Shown here one piece after another: positions 24,220-33,242 of a stretch of DNA of 64,000 nucleotides (its first letter is position 1; every line of letters starts with the position of its first letter). The notes under the pieces were generated by a model. It searched no databases and was not told the DNA's origin. It worked only from the letters and a program-made list of their open reading frames with translations. Position numbers and translations under genes: made by a program. The DNA is taken from positions 248,001 to 312,000 of the forward strand of contig CAWDVK010000007.1 in assembly GCA_963805715.1 (NCBI GenBank), in the 5' to 3' direction. This DNA comes from CAWDVK01 sp963805715. Lineage in GTDB: Bacteria > Actinomycetota > Actinomycetes > Streptosporangiales > Streptosporangiaceae.

Positions 24220-25116
24220 GTGCAGGTGCAGCTGGGCTTTGACGGGATGCCGCAGCGGCTCTACGCCTGCACGCCGACCCGGCTGAGCACCTGGCTGGAC
24301 TGCCCGCGGCGGTACCGGATGACGTACCTGGACCGGCCGCCGCCCGCCAAGGGGCCGCCGTGGGCGCACAACAGCCTTGGCGCGAGTGTGCACAACGCAC
24401 TGGCGGGCTGGTGGCGGCTGCCGGTCAGCGCGCGGACGGTGACGGCCGCCGGTGACCTGCTGGAGCAGGGCTGGCTGACGGATGGCTTCGCCGACGACGC
24501 GCAGTCGGCGGCACACCGGCGGCGCTGCCGGGCCATGGTCGAGGGTTACGTGGCCCGGCTGGATCCGGCCTCGCCCCCAGCTGGCGTCGAGCGCACCGTG
24601 GCCACCAGGACTGACCTGATCGCCGTGTCCGGCCGGATCGACCGGCTGGACGACCGGCGCGGCCCGGCGGGCGGCGGCGAGCTCGTGGTCGTCGACTACA
24701 AGACCGGCCGGCACCTGCTGACCGCCGATGACGCCCGGTCGTCCCTGCCGCTGGCGCTGTATGCCCTGGCGGCGGAGCGGGTGATGCGACGGCCATGCCG
24801 GCGGGTCGAGCTGCATCACCTGCCGAGCGGGCGGGTACTGGCCTGGGAGCACACCGGCGAGTCGCTGGGCCGCCAGCTGCGTCGCGCGGAGGACATCGCG
24901 GCCGAGTGCGCGGCAGCGGACGAGCGATACGCCGTCGGCGGCGGTGGTCGCGATGACGACGTTTTCCCGCCCCGCCCCGGCCGGTGGTGCGGCTGGTGCG
25001 ACTACCGCGCCCAGTGCCCGGAAGGCAGCGCTGCGGCTGCACCGCGCCGGCCCTGGGACGGCCTGGCCGACGAGGACGACCGGGACAGCGGCGCGGCGGC
25101 CGGTCAGCCAGCCTGA
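24220..25116 (+). CDS. RecB-family PD-(D/E)XK nuclease with Fe-S cysteines (Cas4-like)
   Basis: 298 residues. An N-terminal STWLDCPRRYRM supplies the first cluster cysteine and the C-terminus has CGWCDYRAQC with three more, the AddB/Cas4-type [4Fe-4S] arrangement. The nuclease core has GASVHNAL with its histidine, ISGRIDRLD-like VSGRIDRLD and the catalytic VVVDYKTGR. It probably acts in DNA end processing or repair. No cas genes are nearby, so this is the stand-alone actinobacterial RecB-like exonuclease. The 3' end runs into a 15-bp repeat. Confidence 0.9.
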   Translation: MQVQLGFDGMPQRLYACTPTRLSTWLDCPRRYRMTYLDRPPPAKGPPWAHNSLGASVHNALAGWWRLPVSARTVTAAGDLLEQGWLTDGFADDAQSAAHRRRCRAMVEGYVARLDPASPPAGVERTVATRTDLIAVSGRIDRLDDRRGPAGGGELVVVDYKTGRHLLTADDARSSLPLALYALAAERVMRRPCRRVELHHLPSGRVLAWEHTGESLGRQLRRAEDIAAECAAADERYAVGGGGRDDDVFPPRPGRWCGWCDYRAQCPEGSAAAAPRRPWDGLADEDDRDSGAAAGQPA

Positions 25117-25173
25117 TGCCTGGCTGACGGATGCCTGGCTGACGGATGCCTGGCTGACGGATGCCTGGCTGAG
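25116..25173 (+). repeat. 15-bp tandem repeat at the stop of the RecB-like gene
   Basis: ATGCCTGGCTGACGG occurs 3.8 times, starting on the last base of the stop codon. Every unit contains TGA in a constant frame. Confidence 0.88.
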
Positions 25174-25190
25174 CTCACCGGCCCTGGCGG

Positions 25191-26165
25191 CTAGCTGCTG
25201 GTCCGGGCGGGCCTGGGCGGCTCCTGGCTGCTGCCGCGGCGATCCCGCGCCCATGGCCGGTGCCGTTCGGCGGCGTTCCAGAACGTGGTCAGCGTGCTCG
25301 CCGTCATGTCCGGTGCCTCGACAGCCGGCGAATGGGCCGCGCCCGGAATGCAGACTCGCTCCGCGCCCAGGCGCCTGGCCATCCGGTCCTGGACCGATGG
25401 CCGCCACGCGTCGTCGTTCTCGCCGTAGACGACGATGATCGGCAGCCGGGCCAGCGCCGCGAGCTCCTCGGTCCGGTCCTCGCAGTCCAGCAGGTACCTG
25501 GCCATCGTGATCAGGCCAATCGGGCAGGTCCGCAGCATCCGCTCCCGCAGGAAGGCGAGGATGTGCTGGCTGGTTCCCTCGGCCAGCGCCTGCGGCCCCA
25601 GCTGCTCCTGCCACAAGCTGCTGATCTGGCGGCGCAGCTTGTTCCGGTCGTCACCGCCGCGGCCCTCATCGGGATCCAGCAGGGTCAGCAGCTCCCTCAG
25701 CAGGACCGCGCGCTGCCCGGCGATGCTGGCCGGGCCGGAGCCGATCAGCGTCAGCGACCGTATCCCGGCGGACTGCCTCAGCACCGCCTGCCTGGCCACC
25801 AGGCCGCCCATGGAGTGGCCCACCAGATGGACGCCGCCGGCGTCGTGGTCGATGGCTGCCGCGATGGCGAGCAGGTCGGCCGCCAGCTCATCGGCGGCGT
25901 AGCCGCCGCGATCGGGCGCATGCGGGCTCTGGTACTGACCCCGCTGGTCAATGGCGACCACCGTCCGGCCAGCCGCGGCCAGCGGCTCAAGTACCGGGAG
26001 GAAGTCCTCCTTGCTGCCGGTATAGCCAGGGACCAGGATCGCTGGCCGGCGCTCGCACACGCCGTGGGATGGCTGTGCTTCCAGCATCGCGAAGGAGCCA
26101 CGGTCTGTCGCCAGATAACCCGACCGGACCCGATCGGGCATCTCGAGGGACCTGGGGGTACTCAC
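25191..26165 (-). CDS. alpha/beta hydrolase
   Basis: 324 residues with the alpha/beta hydrolase fold. The oxyanion loop is LVPGYTGSKEDF, the nucleophile elbow is GHSMGG, the acid lies in VVYGENDDAW and the catalytic histidine in IPGAAHSP. The C-terminus is a disordered Arg/Pro-rich tail. The substrate is unknown. It faces the RecB-like gene tail to tail. Confidence 0.9.
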   Translation of the reverse strand: MSTPRSLEMPDRVRSGYLATDRGSFAMLEAQPSHGVCERRPAILVPGYTGSKEDFLPVLEPLAAAGRTVVAIDQRGQYQSPHAPDRGGYAADELAADLLAIAAAIDHDAGGVHLVGHSMGGLVARQAVLRQSAGIRSLTLIGSGPASIAGQRAVLLRELLTLLDPDEGRGGDDRNKLRRQISSLWQEQLGPQALAEGTSQHILAFLRERMLRTCPIGLITMARYLLDCEDRTEELAALARLPIIVVYGENDDAWRPSVQDRMARRLGAERVCIPGAAHSPAVEAPDMTASTLTTFWNAAERHRPWARDRRGSSQEPPRPARTSS

Positions 26166-26326
26166 GGGGTCGCAGCCTACCGAGAAACGCCTGGAATGTA
26201 ACGCTCAAATAACGGTGGATTAGCTGAAGGGCACGTCCTCTTAGCATGCTGCGCGCATGAGGCAGCTGCCGCCAAGAGGCAGGCTCAGCTGCTTGGTCGC
26301 CCGTCAGTGCCGCCGTACCGGCCGGG

Positions 26327-27997
26327 TCAGTCCCCTGCGGTCCCGCTGCCGCGGCTGCCGCTGCCGCTGCGCCTGCGGCGGCGGGCCGGCGAGCGCCGGG
26401 CCTGCGGTCCGGCCTGGGTGTCCGGCTGCGGCGACGCGGGCAGCTGCGCTGCGCTCGCCGCTGGCGACGACTCCGCCGGGCCGCTCGCGCCGGCCGGGCC
26501 GCGGGCGGTCAGGCCGGCCCTGGTCCTGCGGCGATTACGCTGCCTGCGCTGGCTGGGCTCGCGGTCCGCGGCCTCGGTCGTCCGGGGCCCCTGATCCCGG
26601 TGGCGCGGGCCACCCGTCCGGCTGGCCGTGCGGCCAGTGGCGCGGGACCGGTTGCGGCCGGTCTCGCCGATGTCTTCTAGCGCCTCGGCTTCCAGCCCCA
26701 GCCGGGCTCGCTGCGCGGAGGGCAGGGTGCCGCGTGCCCCCTGCGGGATATTCAGCGCGGCGAACAGGTGCTCGGATGTCGAATAGGTCTCCAGCGGCTC
26801 GGCGTGGTCGAGGCCGAGCGTGTCGTTGATGAGCTTCCAGCGCGGCAGGTCGTGCCAGTCCACGAAGGTGACGGCCACCCCGTCGCGCCCGGCGCGCCCG
26901 GTCCGGCCGATACGGTGCAGGTACGCCTTCTCGTCCTCGGGGCACTCGTGGTTGATGACGTGGGTCACGTCATCAACATCCAGTCCCCTGGCCGCGACGT
27001 CGGTGGCCACGAGGATGTCAACCTTGCCCGTCCTGAAGGCTCGCATGGCTCGCTCGCGCTGACCCTGGCCAAGATCCCCGTGCACCGCAGCCGCGGCGAA
27101 ACCGCGGTCGGTCAGGTTGGTGGCCACCTGGTCGGCGGCCCGCTTGGTGCGGCAGAAGACGATCGTGAGACCGCGGCCCCCGGCCTGCAGCACCCTGGCC
27201 AGCACCTCGATCTTGTCCATCTGATGGGCGCGGAAGACATGCTGCTCGGTGCTCGGCACCAGGGCGGGCTCGTCATGCTGCTCGGCCCGGATGTGAATGG
27301 GCCGGTACAAGTGCCGGCGGGCCAGCGTGACGACCTCGCCAGGCATGGTGGCGGAGAACAGCATGGTCTGGCGGTTATCCGGGGTGAGCTTGAGGATCTT
27401 CTCAACGTCGGGCAGGAAGCCGAGGTCGAGCATCTTGTCAGCCTCGTCGAGCACCAGCGCGCGCACCCGGCTGAGGTCCAGGTGACCTTGCCGGCTGAGG
27501 TCCAGCAGCCGGCCGGGCGTGCCGACCACGATGTCGACCGTGGCCAGCGCCTCGATCTGCGGCTCGTAAGCGCGCCCGCCGTACAGGGTCACGACGTGGC
27601 TGCCCATCCGGGAGCCCGCGATCCGCAGGTCCTCGGCCACCTGGATGGCCAGTTCCCTCGTCGGTACCACGACCAGCGCGCGCGGGGCGGCGGCCTTGTC
27701 TCTCGGCGTCTGGTCGAGACGCTGCAGGATGGGCACGCCGAAGGCGAGCGTCTTGCCGGTGCCGGTGCGGGCCTGGCCGATGAGGTCGTGACCGTCCAGG
27801 GCGATCGGCAGGGTCAGCGCCTGGATGGGGAAGGCGGTCGTGATGCCCTCCGCCTCCAGGGCCGCGCAAATCGGCTCGCCGATGCCGAAATCGCGAAAAG
27901 TCTTCTCGCTAACCACCAGGTCAGGAGCTTCCGCTTCGGCCGCGGCCGGCTCGTCCTCGGTGGTCCATGTCTGCGTACTCAGGGCTTCCGCCTCCAC
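26327..27997 (-). CDS. DEAD-box ATP-dependent RNA helicase
   Basis: 556 residues with every core motif: Q-motif region (FRDFGIGEPICAALEAEGIT), ARTGTGKT (I), PTREL (Ia), VGTPGR (Ib), VLDEADKM (II), FSATM (III), VATDVAARGLDVDDV and HRIGRTGRAGR (VI). Residues after about 440 form a disordered, basic Arg/Ser/Pro tail typical of RNA-binding extensions. It probably acts in RNA unwinding, ribosome assembly or cold response. The long leader upstream (27998-28308) may carry regulation. Confidence 0.95.
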   Translation of the reverse strand: MEAEALSTQTWTTEDEPAAAEAEAPDLVVSEKTFRDFGIGEPICAALEAEGITTAFPIQALTLPIALDGHDLIGQARTGTGKTLAFGVPILQRLDQTPRDKAAAPRALVVVPTRELAIQVAEDLRIAGSRMGSHVVTLYGGRAYEPQIEALATVDIVVGTPGRLLDLSRQGHLDLSRVRALVLDEADKMLDLGFLPDVEKILKLTPDNRQTMLFSATMPGEVVTLARRHLYRPIHIRAEQHDEPALVPSTEQHVFRAHQMDKIEVLARVLQAGGRGLTIVFCRTKRAADQVATNLTDRGFAAAAVHGDLGQGQRERAMRAFRTGKVDILVATDVAARGLDVDDVTHVINHECPEDEKAYLHRIGRTGRAGRDGVAVTFVDWHDLPRWKLINDTLGLDHAEPLETYSTSEHLFAALNIPQGARGTLPSAQRARLGLEAEALEDIGETGRNRSRATGRTASRTGGPRHRDQGPRTTEAADREPSQRRQRNRRRTRAGLTARGPAGASGPAESSPAASAAQLPASPQPDTQAGPQARRSPARRRRRSGSGSRGSGTAGD

Positions 27998-28308
27998 TAG
28001 TAGCCCGCGGCACGTCAGGCCTCATCGCGCCTGCCTCGTGCCATGGACTGGCATGTAGCTCCCCGGCGGGACAGCCAGGGCTGTCATGGCACGATGGCGT
28101 GCGCTCGCGAAGGAGCAGGGAGCGCGGCGTCCAGTAGAGCGCCAGAAAGCATCTCGGCGTCGCCGCACTTTTACTCTCAGTACCAACACGATCGGGGGTA
28201 ACCGCATTCCTGCATGTTGATCCGGTTCACAGTTTAGCAAGTCCGCGCGCTTGTCCTGGCTAACGCGGCGGGGATGGCCGCTCCGGCGAGGATTGTTACG
28301 CTGCCGAT
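27998..28308. promoter_or_regulatory. divergent intergenic region, helicase / ferritin-like
   Basis: 311 bp between divergent starts. It includes an AT-richer patch (CACTTTTACTCTCAGTACC and GGTTCACAGTTTAGCAAG at about 28167-28243) that probably carries promoters. A small inverted repeat (TGCCA-TGGAC-TGGCA near 28040) could be part of the helicase mRNA leader. No gene seen. Confidence 0.45.
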
Positions 28309-29010
28309 GTGAGTCCAGAGGCAACCGAAGGCCCGGATCAGTCAGCTGATGCCGCGGCGTCCGGCCCGCAGGCGGACGGCGTCCTCGACTTGCTCGGACT
28401 GCTGGCTTATGCCTCTCTGACCGCCTTCTTCCGGCTTTCTGATGATGCGGCGCTTGCCGTCTCGCTGGACGACAAGACGGCCCTGGCCGGCCTGGCGGTG
28501 GCGGAGTTCGGCCATTTCCAGCTGCTCCGGCGGCGCATCGAGGGCATCGGCGGCGATCCGAGCGCCGTGATGCGGCCGTTCGTGGCCGCCGTCGACGAGT
28601 TCCATGCCAGGACAGCTCCGGCGGACTGGCTGGAGGGGCTGGTCAAGGCGTACGTGGGCGACGGCATCGCGGCTGACTTCTACCGGGCCGTAGCGGAAAT
28701 CCTGGAGCCGCAGGCGCGTGCCCTGGTGCTCGAGGTACTCGCGGACACGGGGCAGTCGACCTTCGCGGTGGCCCGGGTGCGCCAGGCGATCGAGGCGGAT
28801 CCGCGAGTCGGCGGCAGGCTGGCGCTGTGGGCCAGGCGGCTGGTGGGCGAGGCACTGAGCCAGGCGCAGCGGGTGGCGGCCGAGCGCGAGCCGCTCGCCC
28901 GGCTGCTGGCCGGCCAGGACGCCGGCCAGTTCGGCGAGATCAGCCGCATGTTCGCCCGCCTCGCTGACCTGCATGCGCAGCGCATGCAGGCGCTCGGCCT
29001 GGCCGATTAG
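28309..29010 (+). CDS. ferritin-like fold protein (MiaE-like hydroxylase family)
   Basis: 233 residues from GTG 28309, nearly all helical. The pattern AVAEFGHFQLLRRRIEGIGG with E and H spacing, and later WLEGLVKAYVGDGIAADFYR with further acidic/His residues, suggests a four-helix bundle with a diiron-like site as in ferritin-like/MiaE relatives. Function in actinobacteria is unknown; oxygen-dependent hydroxylation is possible. Its stop overlaps that of the convergent CGNR gene by 3-4 bp. Confidence 0.75.
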   Translation: MSPEATEGPDQSADAAASGPQADGVLDLLGLLAYASLTAFFRLSDDAALAVSLDDKTALAGLAVAEFGHFQLLRRRIEGIGGDPSAVMRPFVAAVDEFHARTAPADWLEGLVKAYVGDGIAADFYRAVAEILEPQARALVLEVLADTGQSTFAVARVRQAIEADPRVGGRLALWARRLVGEALSQAQRVAAEREPLARLLAGQDAGQFGEISRMFARLADLHAQRMQALGLAD

Positions 29011-29576
29011 CGCTGCCTGGCCCGGAAGGCTGCCGCCTTCACCCTGTTCTGGCAGGCCGTCGAGCAGAACCGGCGGCCCCCATTGCGCGATGAGTCCACG
29101 TAAACGCGATCGCACCGCGGCGCGGTGCACACGCCGAGCCGGCCGTGCAGGTCACTGCCGAGTACCACGGCCAGGCCGGTGGCGCAGCCAGCCGCCCACC
29201 CGTGGAGCAGGGAGTCCTCCCGGCCGTGGAAATGCAGATGCCAGGGTTCGCCGTCGTGGCGGTCCAGTCTCGGCCGGGCGCCGGTATCCGCGAGCAGCGC
29301 GTTGACCCGGGCCGCCGCCGTGTCCTGGTCGCCGGAGGCCGCCGCGGCGAAGACCGCCCGGAGCGATTCGGCCAGCCGCCGGAACTGCTCCGCCTCCGCG
29401 GCCGTCACGGCGCGCGAGTCGGCCCTGGCCGCGCGCAGGGCCTCGGTGACCGCGGCCTGCAGCCGGGGCCCCGTCGGCGGCCGGTAGGCCTGGCCGCGCG
29501 CCTGGCCCGGGCAGAGCGCGTTGGCCAGCCGGGCGGCCACCGTCACGACCGCGTCCATGTGACTGGTGAAATTCAT
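29007..29576 (-). CDS. CGNR zinc-finger (ABATE domain) regulator
   Basis: 189 residues. The N-terminal ABATE domain is followed by a C-terminal zinc finger C-x4-C...RRFCSTACQNRVKAAAFRAR. The name-giving CGNR reads CQNR here. The family comprises putative stress-responsive transcription factors in actinobacteria. The ATG at 29576 lies in an AT-richer divergent promoter region shared with the methyltransferase gene. Confidence 0.85.
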   Translation of the reverse strand: MNFTSHMDAVVTVAARLANALCPGQARGQAYRPPTGPRLQAAVTEALRAARADSRAVTAAEAEQFRRLAESLRAVFAAAASGDQDTAAARVNALLADTGARPRLDRHDGEPWHLHFHGREDSLLHGWAAGCATGLAVVLGSDLHGRLGVCTAPRCDRVYVDSSRNGGRRFCSTACQNRVKAAAFRARQR

Positions 29577-29648
29577 TTGACCGGTTACGTCCTAGCTTCT
29601 AGCCTCGTCACTATCTAAAGTCTAATTGCCAGTCACGTGGAGGTGCTT

Positions 29649-30456
29649 GTGATCAGCGACGGCACGGCAGCGGCCGGGACTCTCAGCCGGGCGGCGGCCC
29701 TGGCCTGGATGGAGCGCTGGGATGACCAGCAGCAGGTCTACCTGCCCGACCGGGAGGAGCGCTTCACCGCCCTGATCGACGCGGTAGCAGAGGCGGCCGG
29801 AACGTCCTGACCCGCTCGTGCTGGATCTGGGGTGCGGGCCCGGGTCACTGGCGGTGCGCCTGCTTGACCGGCTGCCCGAGGCGACGGTGGTGGCCATCGA
29901 CACCGATCCCGTGCTGCTGGCGCTGGGGCTGGCGGCATGGTCAGGCCGGCCGGGCCTGCGGTTCGCTGATATCGACCTCAGGATCCCCGGCTGGAGCCGG
30001 GGACTGCGACTGGACCGCCAGGCTGACGCGGCAGTCAGCACGACGGCGCTGCACTGGCTGGCCGTTCCTGAGCTCACGGCGATGTACGCGGAGCTGATCA
30101 CGGTCCTGCGGCCTGGCGGAGTGCTGCTGAATGGCGATCACCTGGAGGAGGACGAGAAGACCGCGCCCACGCTCGCCCGTCTCGGCAGTGCGCTGATCGC
30201 CAGGGAGGAGCAGCGGCGCTTCCCCGGCGGCCACGCCGAGAACTGGGCTGACTGGTGGACCGCCGTGCTGGCCGACCCGGCCCTCGCCGCGCAGCGGGCC
30301 GAGCGCGACCGCCGCCGGCACAGCTCCGATCACCACCAGCCGGAGACGCTCCGGCTGCGCAGCCATGTCACCGCCTTGCGGGCAGCAGGGTTCGCCGAGA
30401 TCGGCACGCTGTGGCAGCGCGGATCCAGCCGGCTGCTCTGTGCCGTGGCCGGCTAG
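29649..30456 (+). CDS. class I SAM-dependent methyltransferase, frameshifted
   Basis: The gene probably starts at GTG 29649, preceded by GGAGG. It reads AAALAWMERWDDQQQVYLPD and REERFTALIDAVAEAAG, then hits TGA at 29808. The next frame continues VLDLGCGPGSLAVRLLDRLP (SAM motif I), VAIDTDPVLLALGL and later GGVLLNGDHLEED, the normal body of this family. Length 29649-30456 is one base over a multiple of three, so one extra base near 29806 explains the break. Without correction only 29818-30456 is translatable. Substrate unknown; WxERW and LPDRE in the N-terminus occur in actinobacterial homologues. Confidence 0.78.
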
Positions 30457-30513
30457 CGGCCCGGCCGCCGTCCGGTGCCACGGCCGGCTGGCGGCTGGCA
30501 CGTGGCGCGATGC

Positions 30514-31542
30514 CTACGACCGTGTCACGATGACCGGCTCGCTGGCCGAGAGCCCGTGGGACACCGTGGCCAGCAGGACAGCCCGCAGCACCCGCTGCCC
30601 GGCCGCTGGGACCCGGATGGTGAACGTGGTCGCGGGACCTGGCCCGAGCCGGTGGCTTCGCGCGCTCTCCCAGAAGCCGTCGGTCCTGACCTGCAGGAGG
30701 ACGACGTCACCAGGGGCCGCGTACTGGCAGCTGACCGTCAGCACGTCGGTCCGCGGCCCTGGCCCGGCGGTCACTGCGACCGACACCCGCGGCACGACGA
30801 TGACCAGCACCGCCTGGCTTTGCGTGCGGTCCGGGCCGGTCAGCCGGAACCAGGTGTTCACGGTGATCGCCGGCGTGGCCAGCGCGGCATTACCCTCCGG
30901 GCTGGTCAGCATCTGCCCCGCGGGCTGCCAGCCAGCCGGGCCAGCGTCTCGCCGCAGCAGGCGCACCAGCTGGCCGGCCACCGGCCGGCCCTGCCCGGTG
31001 AGCTCGGCGTTTATCTCATCGGAGGATCCCGCGGCAATCCACCGCTGCCGGAGGGCGATGGTCAGCCTGGTGGCAGGCGATGCCGCCGGCCGGTTGCGCT
31101 GGGCGCTCGCGGAGGAGGATGCCGAGGCGGTTCCAGGCGAGCGGCTGCCGGGGGAGGCCTGGGAAGCGGACGGGGCCGGCGAGGTGGCGGGAGCGCCCGC
31201 AGCCGGCCGCGGATGCGACGGGGGCTGGTGCCTGGCGTCGGGCACGCCGATGAAGCCCAGGACCTGGTAGGCCGCATGCTGGACCTGCGCGGGCAGGATT
31301 GCCGCGTAGGCAGCGCCGATACATCCCGCCAGCGCGAGGACGGCGGCGGCGGCGAGCGTGCGCGCCCGGTGACGATGCCGGAGCACGGGCACGGGACCCG
31401 GCTGGCGGACCGCGCGGTACATCGCCAGCACGGCTGCCTCGCCGTCCAGCTCACCCTCGCCCGGCGCCCCGGTGAGTACGTTCACCAGCAGGTCAAGTGC
31501 CGGGCCAGCGGGGACCGGGTCGCCGGGCAGTTCCGTCGTCAT
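30514..31542 (-). CDS. membrane-anchored partner of ECF sigma factor, Ser/Pro-rich
   Basis: 342 residues. The cytoplasmic N-terminus (about 60 residues) precedes one membrane helix (TLAAAAVLALAGCIGAAYAA), a Pro/Ala/Ser linker and an extracellular beta-rich region with two Ig-like repeats (LTIALRQRWIAAGSSDEINA... and VSVAVTAGPGPRTDVLTVSC). Its ATG overlaps the sigma-factor stop by ATGA. This layout suits a regulator that responds outside the membrane and controls the sigma factor, but no zinc anti-sigma motif is present, so the role is inferred from context. Confidence 0.65.
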   Translation of the reverse strand: MTTELPGDPVPAGPALDLLVNVLTGAPGEGELDGEAAVLAMYRAVRQPGPVPVLRHRHRARTLAAAAVLALAGCIGAAYAAILPAQVQHAAYQVLGFIGVPDARHQPPSHPRPAAGAPATSPAPSASQASPGSRSPGTASASSSASAQRNRPAASPATRLTIALRQRWIAAGSSDEINAELTGQGRPVAGQLVRLLRRDAGPAGWQPAGQMLTSPEGNAALATPAITVNTWFRLTGPDRTQSQAVLVIVVPRVSVAVTAGPGPRTDVLTVSCQYAAPGDVVLLQVRTDGFWESARSHRLGPGPATTFTIRVPAAGQRVLRAVLLATVSHGLSASEPVIVTRS

Positions 31543-32540
31543 CGCTTCACCTCCCTCAGCGCGCGCAGGACAGGATTGGCGGGCGCCGACGGCCGGCCAG
31601 CGAGATTCTGGCCGGCCGTCAGTGCCGGGTCGGCGGCCAGCGACGGCAGTGCCGGGTCGGCGGCCAGTGAGGGCAGTGCCGGGTCGGCGGCCAGTGAGGG
31701 CAGTGCCGGGTCGGCGGCCAGTGAGGGCAGTGCCGGGTCGGCGGCCAGTGAGGGCAGTGCCGGGTCGGCGGCCAGTGAGGGCAGTGCCGGGTCGGCGGCC
31801 AGTGAGGGCAGTGCCGGGTCGGCGGCCAGTGAGGGCAGTGCCGGGTCGGCGGCCAGTGAGGGCAGTGCCGGGTCGGTGGCACGCGACGGCAGTGTCGCGT
31901 CGGCGGCCAGGGTCGGATTGGCGGCCAGTGTCAGGCCGGCTGGGGGCGGCGAGTTCCGGTCGGTTGCCGCCGGCGGCCTCGGGCCGGCGGCCATAGCCCG
32001 CAGGCGCGGGTCGCCAGCCAGCGTCCGCAGCCCGCGGTGCAGGGCCACCCGGACCGCGCCGGCCGACTTGCCGAGAATCTCAGCGGCGGCTGCGGTTTCC
32101 AGGCCCGCGATGACCCGCAGCGCGACGGCTTCGGCCTGGTCCGGCGGCAGGGCGGCTAGCAGGTCAATCGCCGCGCCAACCGACAATCCGTCCAGGACCT
32201 GGTCCTCGACCTGCTGCCGGTCGGGCAGCAGCTCGGCGTCCGGCGGCAGGGCCGCGACCGGGCGCCTGATCCTGGCCCGCGCGCTGTCGATAGCCCGGTG
32301 CCGCCCCACGGTGAACAGCCAGCGGCGGAAGTCGTCCTCGCTGCCGCTGAACCGATGCAGATCGCGTACCACCTGCAGCCAGGTCTCGCTGGCCACGTCC
32401 TCGGCGTCACCGCAGCTCAGCACGCGCAGATAGCGCAGCAGGCGGGGTTGCAGGGCCCGCCAGAGCTCCAGGAACCCGGCCTCGTCGCCCGATCGGGCCC
32501 GCTCTAGCGCGTCGGCCAGATCAGCAGTCTCAGTCGCCAT
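31539..32540 (-). CDS. ECF RNA polymerase sigma factor with repetitive C-terminus
   Basis: 333 residues. Region 2 is LLRYLRVLSCGDAEDVASET then WLQVVRDLHRFSG, and region 4 is LPPDQAEAVALRVIAGLETA followed by AAAEILGKSAGAVRVALHRG. After the sigma core (about residue 185) the protein continues for 150 residues, dominated by about nine identical ALPSLAADP units encoded by a 27-bp tandem array. Such extensions in ECF factors can be regulatory, but this repeat is unusual and may vary in copy number. The downstream membrane gene is translationally coupled. Confidence 0.88.
   Translation of the reverse strand: MATETADLADALERARSGDEAGFLELWRALQPRLLRYLRVLSCGDAEDVASETWLQVVRDLHRFSGSEDDFRRWLFTVGRHRAIDSARARIRRPVAALPPDAELLPDRQQVEDQVLDGLSVGAAIDLLAALPPDQAEAVALRVIAGLETAAAAEILGKSAGAVRVALHRGLRTLAGDPRLRAMAAGPRPPAATDRNSPPPAGLTLAANPTLAADATLPSRATDPALPSLAADPALPSLAADPALPSLAADPALPSLAADPALPSLAADPALPSLAADPALPSLAADPALPSLAADPALPSLAADPALTAGQNLAGRPSAPANPVLRALREVKR
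31621..31890 (-). repeat. 27-bp tandem array, about 10 copies, in ECF sigma gene
   Basis: Units start every 27 bp from 31621. The eight from 31648 to 31863 look identical, and flanking copies are degenerate. Each encodes nine residues (ALPSLAADP), so copy changes keep the frame. Confidence 0.95.
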
Positions 32541-32641
32541 CGGGTTATCAACGTCTCACGCCGGAGCGCCGGGTAGCGCCAGGACCGGAAAACGTACCGG
32601 CCCGGGCGCTCCCGGCGCTCCGGCGCGCTGCCAGCCGGATG

Positions 32642-33049
32642 CTAGGCCTTCCGGTGGACGACGATCGCCAGGCTCTGGGACGGCGCGAAGTTCACTGTCC
32701 CCCTGAAGACGAGCTTGAAGGCCGCAGTCGCCGGCGGGAGGACGGCGAAGCGGACCAGGCCGTGCCTGTTGGTGAGCTGCGACCGCAGCAGCACCCACTT
32801 GCCGCCCTTCAGCTTGCGGTCAAGCCAGACCCGCTTCCCGGCCAGGGCGGTCCGGTGCGACGACAGGACGCCGAGGATGATCGCGCCCTGCTGGTGGTCG
32901 ATCTTGGACGCGCCGATGGACAGATTGGTGTGCAGCCGGTGATGGACCGTCGCCGCGTCGGCGGCGCCCGCCACCGACATCGCGCCGGTGGTGGCGATCG
33001 CGGCCGCTGCCGCGAGGGACGCTAGCCGGGTCTTCAGAGATGTGCGCAT
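32642..33049 (-). CDS. small secreted protein, Ig-like
   Basis: 135 residues from ATG 33049, preceded by the ribosome site GAAGGAGAGC. A clear Sec signal peptide (MRTSLKTRLASLAAAAAIAT through AGAADA|A) is followed by a beta-rich domain reminiscent of bacterial Ig-like or adhesion modules: GAIILGVLSSHRTALAGKRV, WVLLRSQLTNRHGLVRFAVL and FRGTVNFAPSQS. No enzyme motif is seen. A perfect CRP-like box lies about 100 bp upstream. Confidence 0.75.
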   Translation of the reverse strand: MRTSLKTRLASLAAAAAIATTGAMSVAGAADAATVHHRLHTNLSIGASKIDHQQGAIILGVLSSHRTALAGKRVWLDRKLKGGKWVLLRSQLTNRHGLVRFAVLPPATAAFKLVFRGTVNFAPSQSLAIVVHRKA

Positions 33050-33147
33050 TGCTCTCCTTCGGTAGATGCCGCAAGCCTGGGGTCGGCGGCACACCGACTA
33101 CAGCGATGGCGGAAGCGGGGCGCGTTACGCCCCGCGGCGACGCAAAT

Positions 33148-33163
33148 TGTGATCTGCGTCACA
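33148..33163. promoter_or_regulatory. CRP/FNR-type binding site
   Basis: TGTGATCTGCGTCACA matches the canonical TGTGA-N6-TCACA cAMP-receptor-protein consensus exactly. It lies about 99 bp upstream of the secreted protein start (minus strand) and downstream of the DUF3107 gene, so the secreted protein is the likely target. Confidence 0.7.
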
Positions 33164-33242
33164 CCTCAGCCGGAGAGCAAAGAAGGCGGAATGAAGAGGG
33201 CGCCCCGACCAGGGACGCCGCTCGGATGGGCACCGATCGCGG

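Noticed and set aside
24220..25116. Cas4-like nuclease as a sign of a CRISPR system
   Set aside because: No cas1, cas2 or effector gene and no direct-repeat/spacer array is present. The stand-alone RecB-like protein is common in actinobacteria.
31621..31890. 27-bp array considered as a CRISPR
   Set aside because: Units are contiguous without unique spacers and keep the reading frame of a sigma factor.
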